Of a stretch of 64,000 nt of DNA, positions 46,699 through 55,353 are shown piece by piece. Source of the DNA: Pelagibius sp048268885 (GTDB taxonomy: Bacteria > Pseudomonadota > Alphaproteobacteria > Kiloniellales > Kiloniellaceae); contig JBLWUP010000017.1 of NCBI GenBank assembly GCA_048268885.1, positions 49,840-113,839 of the forward strand, written 5' to 3'. Below the pieces are notes generated by a model. That model was not told where the DNA came from. It made no database searches and was given only the letters and a program-made list of their open reading frames with translations. Position 1 is the stretch's first letter, and each line of letters begins with the position of its first letter. The translations under genes were made by a program, and so were the position numbers.

Positions 46699-46704
46699 GG
46701 CGCC

Positions 46705-47703
46705 TCAGCGGTAAGGATCGGGTTGCGAGAGGTAGTCTTTCACGTAGCGGGCGACGCCCTCTTCCAGCTCGGTGAAGGGCTTGTCGTAGCCGGCGGCGCG
46801 CAGGCGCTCCATCTTCGCTTCGGTGAAGTACTGGTACTTGTCGCGGATGTTCTCCGGCGTCGGCACGTAGCTGATGTTCTCCGGCCGGTCCATGGCGGCG
46901 AAGACGGCGCGCGCCAGGTCGGCGAAGGAGCGCGCCTTGCCGGTGCCGACGTTGAACAGGCCGCTGACGCCGGGGTTGTTCAGCAGCCACAGCATGACGT
47001 CGACGCAGTCGCCGACCCAGATGAAGTCGCGCAGCTGGCCGCCGTCGGCGTAGTCGGGGTGGTGCGACTGGAACAGCTTGGCCGGCTCGCCGCGGCCGAG
47101 CTGGCCGAAGAGGTGCCAGGCGACGCTGGCCTGGCCGCCCTTGTGGTATTCGTTGGGGCCGTAGACGTTGAAGAACTTGAGGCCCGCCCACTGCGGCGGG
47201 GCCAGCACGTCGTCGGGTCCGGCCTCCTTGGCCAGGCGGCGCATGACCCAGCGGTCGAAAAGCTGCTTGCTCCAGCCGTAGCCGTTCAAGGGGCGCAGGC
47301 GCGCCAGGTGGTCGCGCCCGGGATTGTCGTCGAAGCCCTCCGCGCCGTCGCCGTAGGTCGCGGCGGAGGAGGCGTAGATCAGCGGGATCTGCTCGCGCGC
47401 GCAGTGATCCCAGAACACCTTGGAGAGGCGGAAGTTGTTGGCCAGCAGGGCGTCGCCGTCGGTCTCCGTGGTCGCCGAGATGGCGCCCATGTGGAACACG
47501 CCGGTCAGCCGCCCCTCGGCCCAGCGCAGAAACTGCGGCAGCTCCTCCGGCGGGATCACGTCCTCGACGTCGTGGTGGGCCAGGTTGCGCCACTTGTCGC
47601 CCTCGCCCAGGCGGTCGCAGACGATCACGTCCTCGCCGCGCTCGCAGAGGGCGGCAACCAGGTTGGAGCCGATGAAACCGGCGCCGCCGGTGACGAGAAG
47701 CAT
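46705..47703 (-). CDS. hldD: ADP-L-glycero-D-manno-heptose 6-epimerase
   Basis: 332 residues, short-chain dehydrogenase fold. NAD(P)-binding VTGGAGFIGSNLVAAL at the start, YASSAATYGDG (catalytic Ser), NGYGWSKQLFDRW (Tyr-x-x-x-Lys) and FFNVYGPNEYHKG, as in HldD. It epimerises ADP-heptose for the lipopolysaccharide inner core. No other heptose genes lie in the window. Confidence 0.93.
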   Translation of the reverse strand: MLLVTGGAGFIGSNLVAALCERGEDVIVCDRLGEGDKWRNLAHHDVEDVIPPEELPQFLRWAEGRLTGVFHMGAISATTETDGDALLANNFRLSKVFWDHCAREQIPLIYASSAATYGDGAEGFDDNPGRDHLARLRPLNGYGWSKQLFDRWVMRRLAKEAGPDDVLAPPQWAGLKFFNVYGPNEYHKGGQASVAWHLFGQLGRGEPAKLFQSHHPDYADGGQLRDFIWVGDCVDVMLWLLNNPGVSGLFNVGTGKARSFADLARAVFAAMDRPENISYVPTPENIRDKYQYFTEAKMERLRAAGYDKPFTELEEGVARYVKDYLSQPDPYR

Positions 47704-47855
47704 CTTGTGGCCGTTCCTTTTCTAGAGCCGCCTCCTGGCGGAGGCGCGGGACTAGAGGCGACCTCTTATAGAGGGGCGGCCGAAGCCTCCGCAAGCCCGC
47801 GGCCCTCCTTGTCCCCCGGGTCACACAGGCGGGGCCGCCGGCCGCCAAGGGTTTC

Positions 47856-47894
47856 GGGGGGCTGCGGCGAGGGGCGCGGTTGCAGCCGCCCCCC
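47856..47894. repeat. GC hairpin between hldD and ubiK
   Basis: GGGGGGCTGC (47856-) pairs with GCAGCC-g-CCCCCC (-47894), interrupted by a short asymmetric bulge. It lies in the divergent promoter region of hldD and ubiK. No T-run is present, so it is not a plain terminator. Confidence 0.45.
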
Positions 47895-47948
47895 TTCCAC
47901 CGTCATAGTAGGCGCCAGGACCGTACAGCGCGCGAGGAAGGAGTCCCG

Positions 47949-48290
47949 ATGCAAAGCCAGAACAAGATCCTGGACGACATGGCCAAGGTGGCGAGCAGCG
48001 CCATGGGCGTGGCCGCGGGCATGCGCAGCGAGGTCGAGGCGCGCTTTCGCGAGCAGATGGAACGCCTGCTGTCGCAGATGGACCTGGTGCCGCGCGAGGA
48101 GTTCGACGCCATGACGGCCGTGGCCGTGGCCGCGCGCGAGGGCCAGGAGGAACTGGCCGGCCAGGTGGCCGCGCTGGAGAAACGCCTGGCGGATGTCGAA
48201 TCGGCCCTGGCAGCGGTCAGGGACTCGGGCCAAAAGGCCTCGAAGAAGGCGGGCGGCGCCAAGGACGGCCCGGCCGAGGGCGACGGCTGA
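47949..48290 (+). CDS. ubiK: UbiK-family accessory factor (BMFP/YqiC)
   Basis: 113 residues. MQSQNKILDDMAKVASSAMG and a coiled coil (REGQEELAGQVAALEKRLADVESAL) are the BMFP-domain pattern. In E. coli UbiK supports the aerobic ubiquinone-synthesis complex with UbiJ and binds lipids. The C-terminal tail is low complexity (Lys/Ala/Gly). The ATG at 47949 follows AGGAAGGAG; an upstream start at 47880 has no support. Confidence 0.88.
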   Translation: MQSQNKILDDMAKVASSAMGVAAGMRSEVEARFREQMERLLSQMDLVPREEFDAMTAVAVAAREGQEELAGQVAALEKRLADVESALAAVRDSGQKASKKAGGAKDGPAEGDG

Positions 48291-48518
48291 CCCGTAAGGC
48301 CCCCGAGGTATCTCCGAACGGTCACGGCTGCCGCATTCCCGGCGTGTCGTCCACAGCTTTCTGTCCTTCCCCCAGGATTCGCGGGCAATCCTTTGTTGCA
48401 CAGCGGAATCAATTGAGGCTACGCTATATCTGGTAGCGGCGGCGTCGCCTTATTCCATATATCGGGCCCAAGTGGGACGCTGGACCCTGCCACCGCCAAC
48501 CGAAGAGGCTGTATCGCA

Positions 48519-49019
48519 ATGGTCGCACTGGTTTCCGATTACCACCATCCGATCAACCCCCTCGACCTCCTTGAAGAACTCGGCGCCGCCAACGACTGGA
48601 CCCTCGACCGCCACAGCGAGTCCGAGCTCTTGATCGAAATGTCCGGGCACTGGTGCGAATACCACATGTACTCCGTCTGGCAGGCGGAAGTGAGTTCCAT
48701 GTTCTTTTCCTGCCACTTCGACATGAAAGTCCCCGATAACCGCCGCAGCGAGGTCTGCGAGCTGCTGGCCCAGGCCAACGAGCGGCTCTGGCTCGGCCAC
48801 TTCGACCTCATGTCCGAAGAGGGCGCGCTGATGTACCGCCACACCATTCCGCTGCGCGGCCTGCCGGGCGCGTCGCTGGAGCAGCTGGAGGATCTGGTCG
48901 AGGCGGCGCTGATGGAGTGCGACCGTATTTATCCGGCCCTGCAGTTGGTGGTCTGGGGCGGCTCGCCGGTCAATGAAGCCTTGGACGCGGCCTTGTTGGA
49001 AACCGTCGGAGAAGCCTGA
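48519..49019 (+). CDS. YbjN domain-containing protein
   Basis: 166 residues. The YbjN-like fold is seen in NPLDLLEELGAANDWTLDRH, WCEYHMYSVWQAEVSSMFFS and LLAQANERLWLGHFDLMSEE. YbjN proteins are putative sensory or chaperone-like factors linked to stress; the molecular role is unclear. proC follows 55 bases later on the same strand, a conserved pairing in related genomes. Confidence 0.88.
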   Translation: MVALVSDYHHPINPLDLLEELGAANDWTLDRHSESELLIEMSGHWCEYHMYSVWQAEVSSMFFSCHFDMKVPDNRRSEVCELLAQANERLWLGHFDLMSEEGALMYRHTIPLRGLPGASLEQLEDLVEAALMECDRIYPALQLVVWGGSPVNEALDAALLETVGEA

Positions 49020-49074
49020 TCAGGTTGAGCTGACGGACCCAGTTGACGGGCCCAGCTGACGGAGAGTTGGAACC

Positions 49075-49890
49075 ATGCATTTGGGCGGACCGCTGCTGCT
49101 GGTCGGCTGCGGCAAGATGGGTGGGGCGCTGCTGGAAGGCTGGCTCAGCCAGGGCGTCGACCCCGCCGAGGTCTGGATCGTCGAGCCCAACGCGGATCCC
49201 CTGAAGGGCTTTACCGCCCGCGGCGTGCATCATGCGCCCGATGCGGCGGCCCTACCTGCCGAATTTACCCCCGCTCTTGTCGTCTACGCGGTGAAGCCGC
49301 AGATGCTGGCCGAAGCCCTGCCGGCCTACAAAGGCTTTGCCGCGAAAGGCGCGGCGGCGCTCTCCATTGCCGCCGGCTGGCGCATTGCCGGCTTCGAAGA
49401 GGCGCTGGGCGCCGAGACCCCCATCGTCCGCGCCATGCCCAACACCCCGGCCGCCGTGGGGCGCGGCATGACCGTGCTCTGCGCCAACGCCAAGGCCGGC
49501 GCCAAGCTGCGCGAGGTCTGCGGCGAGTTGCTGTCCGCCGTGGGCGAGACCGCCTGGGTCGACGACGAAGCCCTGATCGACGCGGTGACCGCCGTCTCCG
49601 GCGGCGGCCCGGCCTACGTCTTCCTGCTCATCGAGTGCCTCGCGAAAGCCGGCGTCGAAGCCGGCCTGCCGGAAGACCTGGCCATCCAGTGCGCCCGCGT
49701 CACCGTGGCCGGCGCCGGCGAACTGGTGCACATCGCCAGCGAGCCCGCCGCCACCCTGCGCGAGAACGTGACCTCCCCCGGCGGCACCACCCTGGAGGCG
49801 CTGAAGGTTCTCATGGCCGACGACGGCCTGCAGCCGCTCCTGACCCGCGCCATCGCCGCCGCCACCGCCCGCAGCAAGGAGCTGGGGTAG
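49075..49890 (+). CDS. proC: pyrroline-5-carboxylate reductase
   Basis: 271 residues. NADPH-binding LLVGCGKMGGALLEGWL, central VRAMPNTPAAVGRGMTVL, and the signature region VTAVSGGGPAYVFLLIECLA with VTSPGGTTLEALKVL. It reduces pyrroline-5-carboxylate to proline, the final biosynthetic step. Proline is also a compatible solute, in keeping with the ectoine genes in this window, though that link is inference. Confidence 0.97.
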   Translation: MHLGGPLLLVGCGKMGGALLEGWLSQGVDPAEVWIVEPNADPLKGFTARGVHHAPDAAALPAEFTPALVVYAVKPQMLAEALPAYKGFAAKGAAALSIAAGWRIAGFEEALGAETPIVRAMPNTPAAVGRGMTVLCANAKAGAKLREVCGELLSAVGETAWVDDEALIDAVTAVSGGGPAYVFLLIECLAKAGVEAGLPEDLAIQCARVTVAGAGELVHIASEPAATLRENVTSPGGTTLEALKVLMADDGLQPLLTRAIAAATARSKELG

Positions 49891-49905
49891 GACTCCGACG
49901 TCATG

Positions 49906-49950
49906 CCGCTTGCCCTGGATGCTCGGGTCAAGCCCGAGCATGACAAGCGG
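49906..49950. repeat. nested hairpin, family D
   Basis: CCGCTTG...CAAGCGG (49906-49912, 49944-49950) encloses ATGCTCGGG-tcaag-CCCGAGCAT (49919-49941). A further pair, TGCCCTGG and CCAGGGCA (50011-50018), extends the structure downstream. This is another dispersed-repeat-like palindrome, between proC and the aldo/keto reductase. Confidence 0.6.
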
Positions 49951-50075
49951 GCAGGTGGCAACCAGGGGCGCGTCCTCTCCTCCCGTCACCCTCGGGCTGG
50001 TCACGAGGGTCCAGGGCAGCTTCTGAAGTGTCGCCCGCCTTTTGACATTGCGCCGAAAGGGGCCATGTCTGAGTC

Positions 50076-51005
50076 ATGAGCAAGCTCTGGCAACCGACAC
50101 GGCGCGCCGTCCTCGGCGGCCTCGCGACCCTGCCGTTCTCTGGGCCTTTCGCGGGCCGCTTCGCGCGCGCCCAGGACCGGCCCATCACCCGCGCCATCCC
50201 CTCGACCGGCGAAGAACTGCCGGTGATCGGCATGGGCTCCTGGATCACCTTCAACGTCGGCGACGACCGGCGGCTGCGCGACGACCGCGCGGAGGTGCTG
50301 CGGGTTTTCTTCGAGCGCGGCGGCAAGGTGATCGACTGCTCGCCCATGTACGGCACCTCGGCGGACGTCATCGGCTACGGGCTGGAGAAGCTCGGCCGCC
50401 CGCCGCAGCTTTTCTCGGCCAGCAAGGTCTGGACCTGGCTGCAGGGCGACGGGCCGGAGCAGATGGCGGAGCAGCGCGGGCGCTGGGGCGTCGAGCGCTT
50501 CGACCTCATGCAGGTGCACAACCTGCTGAATTGGGACGGCCACCTGGAGACCCTGAGGGCCGCCAAGGAAGCGGGGCGGCTGCGCTACCTCGGCGTCACC
50601 ACCTCGCACGGCAGCCGCCACGCGGAACTGGAAGAGGTGATGAAGAGCCAGCCGCTCGACTTCGTGCAGTTCACCTACAACATCCTCGACCGCGAGGCGG
50701 AAGAGCGCTTGCTGCCCCTGGCCGCCGAGCGCGGCCAGGCGGTGCTGGTGAACCGGCCGTTCCGCCGCAAGGCGCTGATCCGCCGCTTCGAGGGGCATCC
50801 CCTGCCGGACTGGGCGGCGGAGTTCGACGCGGCGACCTGGCCGCAGTTCCTGCTGAAGTTCATCGTGTCCCACCCGGCGGTCACCTGCGCCATCCCCGCC
50901 ACCTCGCGCGCCGACCACATGGCCGAGAACATGGGCGCGCTCACCGGCCGCCTGCCGGATGCGGCTTTGCGCCGCCGCATGGTCGCCTACGTCGAGAGCC
51001 TGTAG
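50076..51005 (+). CDS. Tat-exported aldo/keto reductase
   Basis: 309 residues. A twin-arginine signal, TRRAVLGGLATLPFSGPFAG, with cleavage near ARAQD (33) precedes an AKR barrel. The catalytic tetrad can be placed: Asp/Tyr in DCSPMYGTS, Lys in FSASKVWTW, His in LMQVHNLLNW. Export of a folded AKR through Tat suggests periplasmic cofactor loading in the cytoplasm first. The substrate is unknown. The DUF6064-like gene starts 10 bases after the stop. Confidence 0.88.
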   Translation: MSKLWQPTRRAVLGGLATLPFSGPFAGRFARAQDRPITRAIPSTGEELPVIGMGSWITFNVGDDRRLRDDRAEVLRVFFERGGKVIDCSPMYGTSADVIGYGLEKLGRPPQLFSASKVWTWLQGDGPEQMAEQRGRWGVERFDLMQVHNLLNWDGHLETLRAAKEAGRLRYLGVTTSHGSRHAELEEVMKSQPLDFVQFTYNILDREAEERLLPLAAERGQAVLVNRPFRRKALIRRFEGHPLPDWAAEFDAATWPQFLLKFIVSHPAVTCAIPATSRADHMAENMGALTGRLPDAALRRRMVAYVESL

Positions 51006-51015
51006 TCTGGACCGT

Positions 51016-51651
51016 ATGTTCCCCTTCGATGCGGAAGTCTTGGGCTCCATCTACGCCCAGTACAACGCCGCCGTCTGGCCGGCACAGCCGGTCGCCCTGC
51101 TGCTGGCGCTCGGCGCGATCTGGCTGAGCGTCACGCCCCGCGCCGCCGGCGGGCGGATCGTCGGGGTCCTTCTCGCCGCGGGCTGGCTGTGGTGCGGCCT
51201 GGTGTTCTTCCGGCAGCATTTGGCCGCCTTCGACTTCATGGCGCCGGTCTACGGCTGGGCTTTCGTCGCGCAGGCGGCGCTGCTGCTCTGGGGGCTGACG
51301 TGGCCGCCAACGCCGATCCGCTTCCGGCCGGACGGGACCGGCAGCTTTGCCATGGCCGTCATTGTGGTGGCGCTCTTCGGTCTGCCGGCGATCTCCGCCT
51401 TCGGGGATTATGGCTGGGCCGCCGCGCGTGTGGTCGGCGTGGCGCCGGGGCCGACCGTGCTCTTCACCCTCGCCCTGCTGCTGCTGGTGGAGAGCCGCCG
51501 GTGCTGGTTGCTCATGGTGATTCCCGTGGCGTGGTGCGCCGTCGCCGGCGTGACTGCCTGGGCCCTCGGCGTGGCGGAAGCCTGGCCGCTGCCGCTGCTG
51601 GGTGCGCTGGCGGCGCTGCTCGGCGTATGGCGGCCGCGCGGTTCCGCGTGA
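51016..51651 (+). CDS. multi-pass membrane protein (DUF6064-like)
   Basis: 211 residues with about six membrane segments. MFPFDAEVLGSIYAQYNAAVWPAQ and the later DFMAPVYGWAFVAQAALLLWG resemble DUF6064 proteins, which contain a conserved N-terminal YNxAxWPAQ. The function is unknown. Coupling with the exported reductase upstream is likely from the 10-base spacing. Confidence 0.7.
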   Translation: MFPFDAEVLGSIYAQYNAAVWPAQPVALLLALGAIWLSVTPRAAGGRIVGVLLAAGWLWCGLVFFRQHLAAFDFMAPVYGWAFVAQAALLLWGLTWPPTPIRFRPDGTGSFAMAVIVVALFGLPAISAFGDYGWAAARVVGVAPGPTVLFTLALLLLVESRRCWLLMVIPVAWCAVAGVTAWALGVAEAWPLPLLGALAALLGVWRPRGSA

Positions 51652-52000
51652 GGCTGAGCGGCCTGCGGCCGGCCTGACGGGTCTTGCTCCCCTTTCTGGT
51701 GGGTGGGGCCGCCCTGATTTCCTTTTTTTAACGTTTTGTTGACTATATAAACAAATAAACTACCCGTCTCATCCGGAGGCCTGCAACGGGGCGGGTGGGA
51801 GATCAGGCGCCTTACGTTCATGGGCCTGTCCGGTCTTTAGGTATTTTTCTTCACATCGATGGCCTGGCGAACCGCTCCCGCAAGAGCGGGGGTGTCCGGG
51901 CGCCGGTGAAGGATACCGCCTTGCAGTTGCAGGGTGATCCGTTTCGATACCAGTCATTGCAATTCGGAGCTCGTAGCGAAATTCACGTGCAGTTTAACAA
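51652..52000. other. 349-base leader/intergenic region before the histidine kinase
   Basis: It contains a sharply AT-rich block (51720-51770; TTTTTTTAACGTTTTG, TTGACTATATAAAC) that is probably promoter DNA, then GC-rich leader sequence with a hairpin CCGCTC-ccgcaa-GAGCGG near 51870. No convincing ORF and no riboswitch consensus that I recognise. Confidence 0.45.
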
Positions 52001-53752
52001 ATGGACCAGGTAACGATCGTCGAGTTCGCCAAGGGCGTGGCCCTGTTGCTGGCGCTTTGCCTCTTACAAGGGTTCATCGCCCGGCGCTGGACCCGTGGCG
52101 AACTGATCGGCCAGGTACTGTCGGGCGTGCTGTTCGGCGGCATCTGCGTCATCGGGATGATGACCCCCATCGAGATGACGCCTGGGGTTATTTTCGACGC
52201 CCGCTCCGTCGTACTCTCCATGTCCGGTCTCTTCGGCGGCCCCGTCGTCGGCGGCGTTGCGGCCGTCATCGCGGGCGGTTATCGCCTTTGGCTGGGCGGT
52301 GGCGGAGTGCTCGTCGGTGTTTCTGTCGCCGTTTCCTGCGTGCTGCTGGGCCTGGGCTACCGTTACGGCTGCCAGCGCGGCTGGCTGCGCGCCGGTATCT
52401 GGCAGTTCCTGGTTTTCGGTCTGCTGGTTCATCTGGTTGTGATTTTCCTCTTCACCTTCCTGCCCGAGGGGGTGGTGGAAAAGGTGATGGCGAGTATCGC
52501 CCTGCCCATGGTGCTGACCTTCACCCCCGCCACGGCCCTGCTCGGCATGCTGCTGCTGTCCGTCGAAAGGGAAGTGAAAACCGCCCGGTCCCTGGTCGAA
52601 AGCGAGGCGCGCTTCCGCGATGTGGCGGAGATTGCCGGAGACTGGATCTGGGAGATGGACGCCGACTTGCGGTTTGTCTTTCTCTCGCCCCGCTTTGAGG
52701 AGCTCTTTCCGGGTGAAGCCGCTAACGTCATCGGCAAGACGCGGGTTGATCTGCAATTCTCGGAGCAGGACCAGGACCGCTGGACCGCGCATGTGGAAGA
52801 CATGAAACACCACCGGCCCTTCCGCGACTTCGAATACCCGGCGCGAACGCCCAGCGGCGAAATCTACCATATCCGGATCAGTGGCAAGCCGGTCTTCGAC
52901 GACAGGGGAAGGTTCTACGGTTATCGCGGCACCGGAACGGACATCACTGAACAGAAGATCTCCGAAGCGACGCTTCTCGCATCCAAGGAAGAAGCCGAGC
53001 TGGCCAACCGGGCCAAGTCCGAATTCCTCGCCAACATGAGCCATGAGCTGCGCACGCCGCTCAATTCGATCCTCGGCTATTCCGAGATGCTGGCCAGCGA
53101 AATCTTGGGGCCGCTCGGCCATCCGAAGTACGTTGACTATGCTGCGGCGATCAATGCGTCGGGCACGCATCTCTCCAACATCATCGGCGATATCCTCGAC
53201 ATATCGAAGATCGAAGCCGGCGAAGCGACCATCGAGGAGAGCGAGATCGATGTGAATGAGGCGGTGCGCGCCTGTACGGCCATGGTGGAGGTCCGCGCTC
53301 AGGAAAGGCGGATCCGTGTGGCTCAGCATCTTTCCCATTCGCTTCCGCATCTGCGCGCCGACGAGCTTCACGTTAAGCAGATCGTGCTCAATCTCCTGTC
53401 GAATGCGGTCAAGTTCACGCCGGAGGGCGGGCATGTCGCCGTGACCACGCGCCTGGGCCATGACCGCTCGATCGAGATCGTCGTCGCCGACGACGGGATC
53501 GGCATCCGTACTCAAGACATTCCGAAGGTCTTGCAGCCCTTCGGCCAGGTGGCGGGAAGCCAGGTGCGCGGCCACGAGGGGACCGGCCTCGGCTTGCCGA
53601 TCTGCGAGTCCCTGATGCGGCTGCACGGCGGCGCTCTGCAAATCGACAGCGAAGTCGGCCGCGGGACGGCGGTCACGGTCGTGTTTCCGAAAGAGCGCTC
53701 CTGCCCTTCGGCAGAGCTCCGCGAGAGCGAGTCCGTCGCGGACACCGCGTGA
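52001..53752 (+). CDS. 5TMR-LYT sensor histidine kinase with PAS domain
   Basis: 583 residues. The N-terminal about 185 residues are five to six membrane helices of the 5TM-5TMR_LYT type (VLFGGICVIGMMTPIEM, SMSGLFGGPVVGGVAAVIAG). A PAS domain (about 200-325; FRDVAEIAGDWIWEMDADLR) is followed by HisKA with the phospho-acceptor His348 in NMSHELRTPLNSILGY and an HATPase (LNLLSNAVKFTPEGG, VADDGIGI, GTGLGLPICE). No response regulator is adjacent, so it is an orphan kinase. The ligand is unknown. Confidence 0.92.
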   Translation: MDQVTIVEFAKGVALLLALCLLQGFIARRWTRGELIGQVLSGVLFGGICVIGMMTPIEMTPGVIFDARSVVLSMSGLFGGPVVGGVAAVIAGGYRLWLGGGGVLVGVSVAVSCVLLGLGYRYGCQRGWLRAGIWQFLVFGLLVHLVVIFLFTFLPEGVVEKVMASIALPMVLTFTPATALLGMLLLSVEREVKTARSLVESEARFRDVAEIAGDWIWEMDADLRFVFLSPRFEELFPGEAANVIGKTRVDLQFSEQDQDRWTAHVEDMKHHRPFRDFEYPARTPSGEIYHIRISGKPVFDDRGRFYGYRGTGTDITEQKISEATLLASKEEAELANRAKSEFLANMSHELRTPLNSILGYSEMLASEILGPLGHPKYVDYAAAINASGTHLSNIIGDILDISKIEAGEATIEESEIDVNEAVRACTAMVEVRAQERRIRVAQHLSHSLPHLRADELHVKQIVLNLLSNAVKFTPEGGHVAVTTRLGHDRSIEIVVADDGIGIRTQDIPKVLQPFGQVAGSQVRGHEGTGLGLPICESLMRLHGGALQIDSEVGRGTAVTVVFPKERSCPSAELRESESVADTA

Positions 53753-53825
53753 CAGCGGTGCTGGAGCCGGGGCGCCCAGCTGGTATATCCTCGCAATGGT
53801 TCAAACAGCTCTTTCGCGATGTCAC

Positions 53826-54326
53826 ATGAGTGAAACGCCGCTCCAGCCACAATTGAAGGAAAGCGCCCGAAGGGTGCAGCAGGCGATCGAGGCGGCCGGG
53901 TTCGATTTTGAGGTGAAGGAGTTTCCCGCCTCGACCCGCACCTCGGCGGAAGCGGCGGCGGCCATCGGCTGCGAGGTGGCGCAGATCGCCAAGTCGCTGA
54001 TCTTCCGCGCCAAGGAAACGAACCGGCCGGTGCTGGTCATGGCCAGCGGCGCCAACCGGGTCGACGAGAAGGCGCTGGGGCGCCTTCTGGGCGAGAAGCT
54101 CTCGCGCGCCGACGCGGACTTCGTGCGCGGCGCCACCGGGTTCGCCATCGGCGGGGTGCCGCCGGTCGGCCACCGCGAGACGCCGGTCGCCTTCATCGAC
54201 GCCGACCTGTTGGAACTCGGTGAGATCTGGGCCGCCGCGGGCACGCCCAACGCCGTTTTCCGCCTGACCCCGCAGGCGCTGGTGGCCCTGACCGGCGGCC
54301 AGGTCGCCGAGGTGAAGAAGGTCTGA
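53826..54326 (+). CDS. YbaK/EbsC-family aminoacyl-tRNA deacylase
   Basis: 166 residues. Family features: AQIAKSLIFRAKE (catalytic Lys), VDEKALGRLLGE and GATGFAIGGVPPVGH. These proteins hydrolyse mischarged aminoacyl-tRNAs such as Cys- or Ala-tRNA-Pro in trans. I start at the ATG at 53826, which gives the usual N-terminus; the one at 53796 is less likely. Confidence 0.93.
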   Translation: MSETPLQPQLKESARRVQQAIEAAGFDFEVKEFPASTRTSAEAAAAIGCEVAQIAKSLIFRAKETNRPVLVMASGANRVDEKALGRLLGEKLSRADADFVRGATGFAIGGVPPVGHRETPVAFIDADLLELGEIWAAAGTPNAVFRLTPQALVALTGGQVAEVKKV

Positions 54327-54432
54327 GGGCGGCCCGGGGGGTGGCCCGAGGGTGTCGGGTGTGACTTCGGGGAGACGGCCTTCCCCTGGGCGGGCGCCGG
54401 ACCTAGATTAAAGGGTGAGGAGGAAGTCTGAC

Positions 54433-55113
54433 ATGGTGAAGAAACCCGCGGCCAAGAAAGCTTCTGCCAAGAAAGCTTCTGCCAAGAAATCGGCGGCCAG
54501 GAAATCGGCGGCCAAGGCAGACGTGCCCCAGCAGATCATCGACGCCGCCTTCGCGCTGGCGCTGGAGCGGGGCTGGCGCGACCTCTCCCTGGCGGAGATC
54601 GCCGAGGCCGCAAATCTGCCGCTGTCGGAGGTCTACCCGGTGTTTTCCTCGAAACAGGCCATTCTCAACGGCTTCTCGCGCCGGGTCGACGCCGCGATGC
54701 TGGCCGAGGGCGCCGAGGACCTGGATCTGCCGGCGCGTGACCGCCTGTTCGACATGATCATGCGCCGCTTCGACGCCTTGCAGCCCTATAAGGAGGCCTT
54801 GGGCATGATCCTGCAGGACCAGGCCCGCGATCCCCTGGCGGCCTGCTGCGGGCTCGACCGGCTCGGCAGGTCCATGGCCGCCACCCTGGAGGCCGCCGGC
54901 TTCTCCACCACCGGCTGCCGCGGCGTGCTGCGCATCAAGGGCCTGTCGGCGCTCTATCTCTCCACGGTCCGGGTCTGGCTGCGCGACGACAGCGAGGACA
55001 TGGCCAAGACTATGGCCCACCTGGACAAGCAGCTGAGCCGGGTCGATTCCCTCATCGGCCGCCTTTCCAGCTATCGCCCCGGCGCACACCGGGCCGGCCC
55101 GGCCGCCGCCTAG
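54433..55113 (+). CDS. TetR-like regulator with Lys/Ala-rich histone-H1-like tail
   Basis: 226 residues. Residues 1-32 are repeats of KKASA/KKSAA, resembling histone H1 tails; the DNA there is a 15-base tandem repeat. Residues about 35-85 are a TetR helix-turn-helix (PQQIIDAAFALALERGWRDL, SLAEIAEAANLPLSEVYPVF). The C-terminal region resembles the COQ9-like TetR group. AGGAGGAAG precedes the ATG at 54433. It sits 240 bases upstream of the phasin gene, so PHA granule control is an attractive guess. Confidence 0.82.
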   Translation: MVKKPAAKKASAKKASAKKSAARKSAAKADVPQQIIDAAFALALERGWRDLSLAEIAEAANLPLSEVYPVFSSKQAILNGFSRRVDAAMLAEGAEDLDLPARDRLFDMIMRRFDALQPYKEALGMILQDQARDPLAACCGLDRLGRSMAATLEAAGFSTTGCRGVLRIKGLSALYLSTVRVWLRDDSEDMAKTMAHLDKQLSRVDSLIGRLSSYRPGAHRAGPAAA

Positions 55114-55233
55114 GCGGGAAGCGCCTAGACGGGGGAGGCGGCTCCCCCGCGCCAAGTCCCTCTTATGGTTAACGAATTTCGCAGGCGCACGCGCGCAGCG
55201 GTGCGAATCCTTGGCTTTCTGCCGTTTTTGTTA

Positions 55234-55316
55234 TTGTGCAGTGCAAAAAAAATCCTTGACCGTCTACGAACAGGGGCCTATATCACGGTCACGCAACAAA
55301 TTGTGCGATGCAACAA
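55234..55316. promoter_or_regulatory. phasin promoter flanked by two PhaR-like sites
   Basis: A good sigma-70-type promoter is present: TTGACC (55256-55261), N17, TATATC (55279-55284). TTGTGCAGTGCA (55234-55245) lies just upstream of the -35 and TTGTGCGATGCAACAA (55301-55316) just after the start of transcription. Such TGC-rich repeats are typical of PhaR operators near phasin genes, so PHA-responsive repression is expected. Confidence 0.65.
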
Positions 55317-55353
55317 AGCGCGGGGTGACCCGCCAGGGATAGGAGCCCAAATC

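Noticed and set aside
51795..52013. 72-codon ORF in the histidine-kinase leader
   Set aside because: No ribosome-binding site, no family resemblance, and it overlaps the kinase start in another frame.
55165..55353. N-terminal extension of the phasin
   Set aside because: It runs through the promoter and operator sites, and the ATG at 55354 has a good ribosome-binding site.
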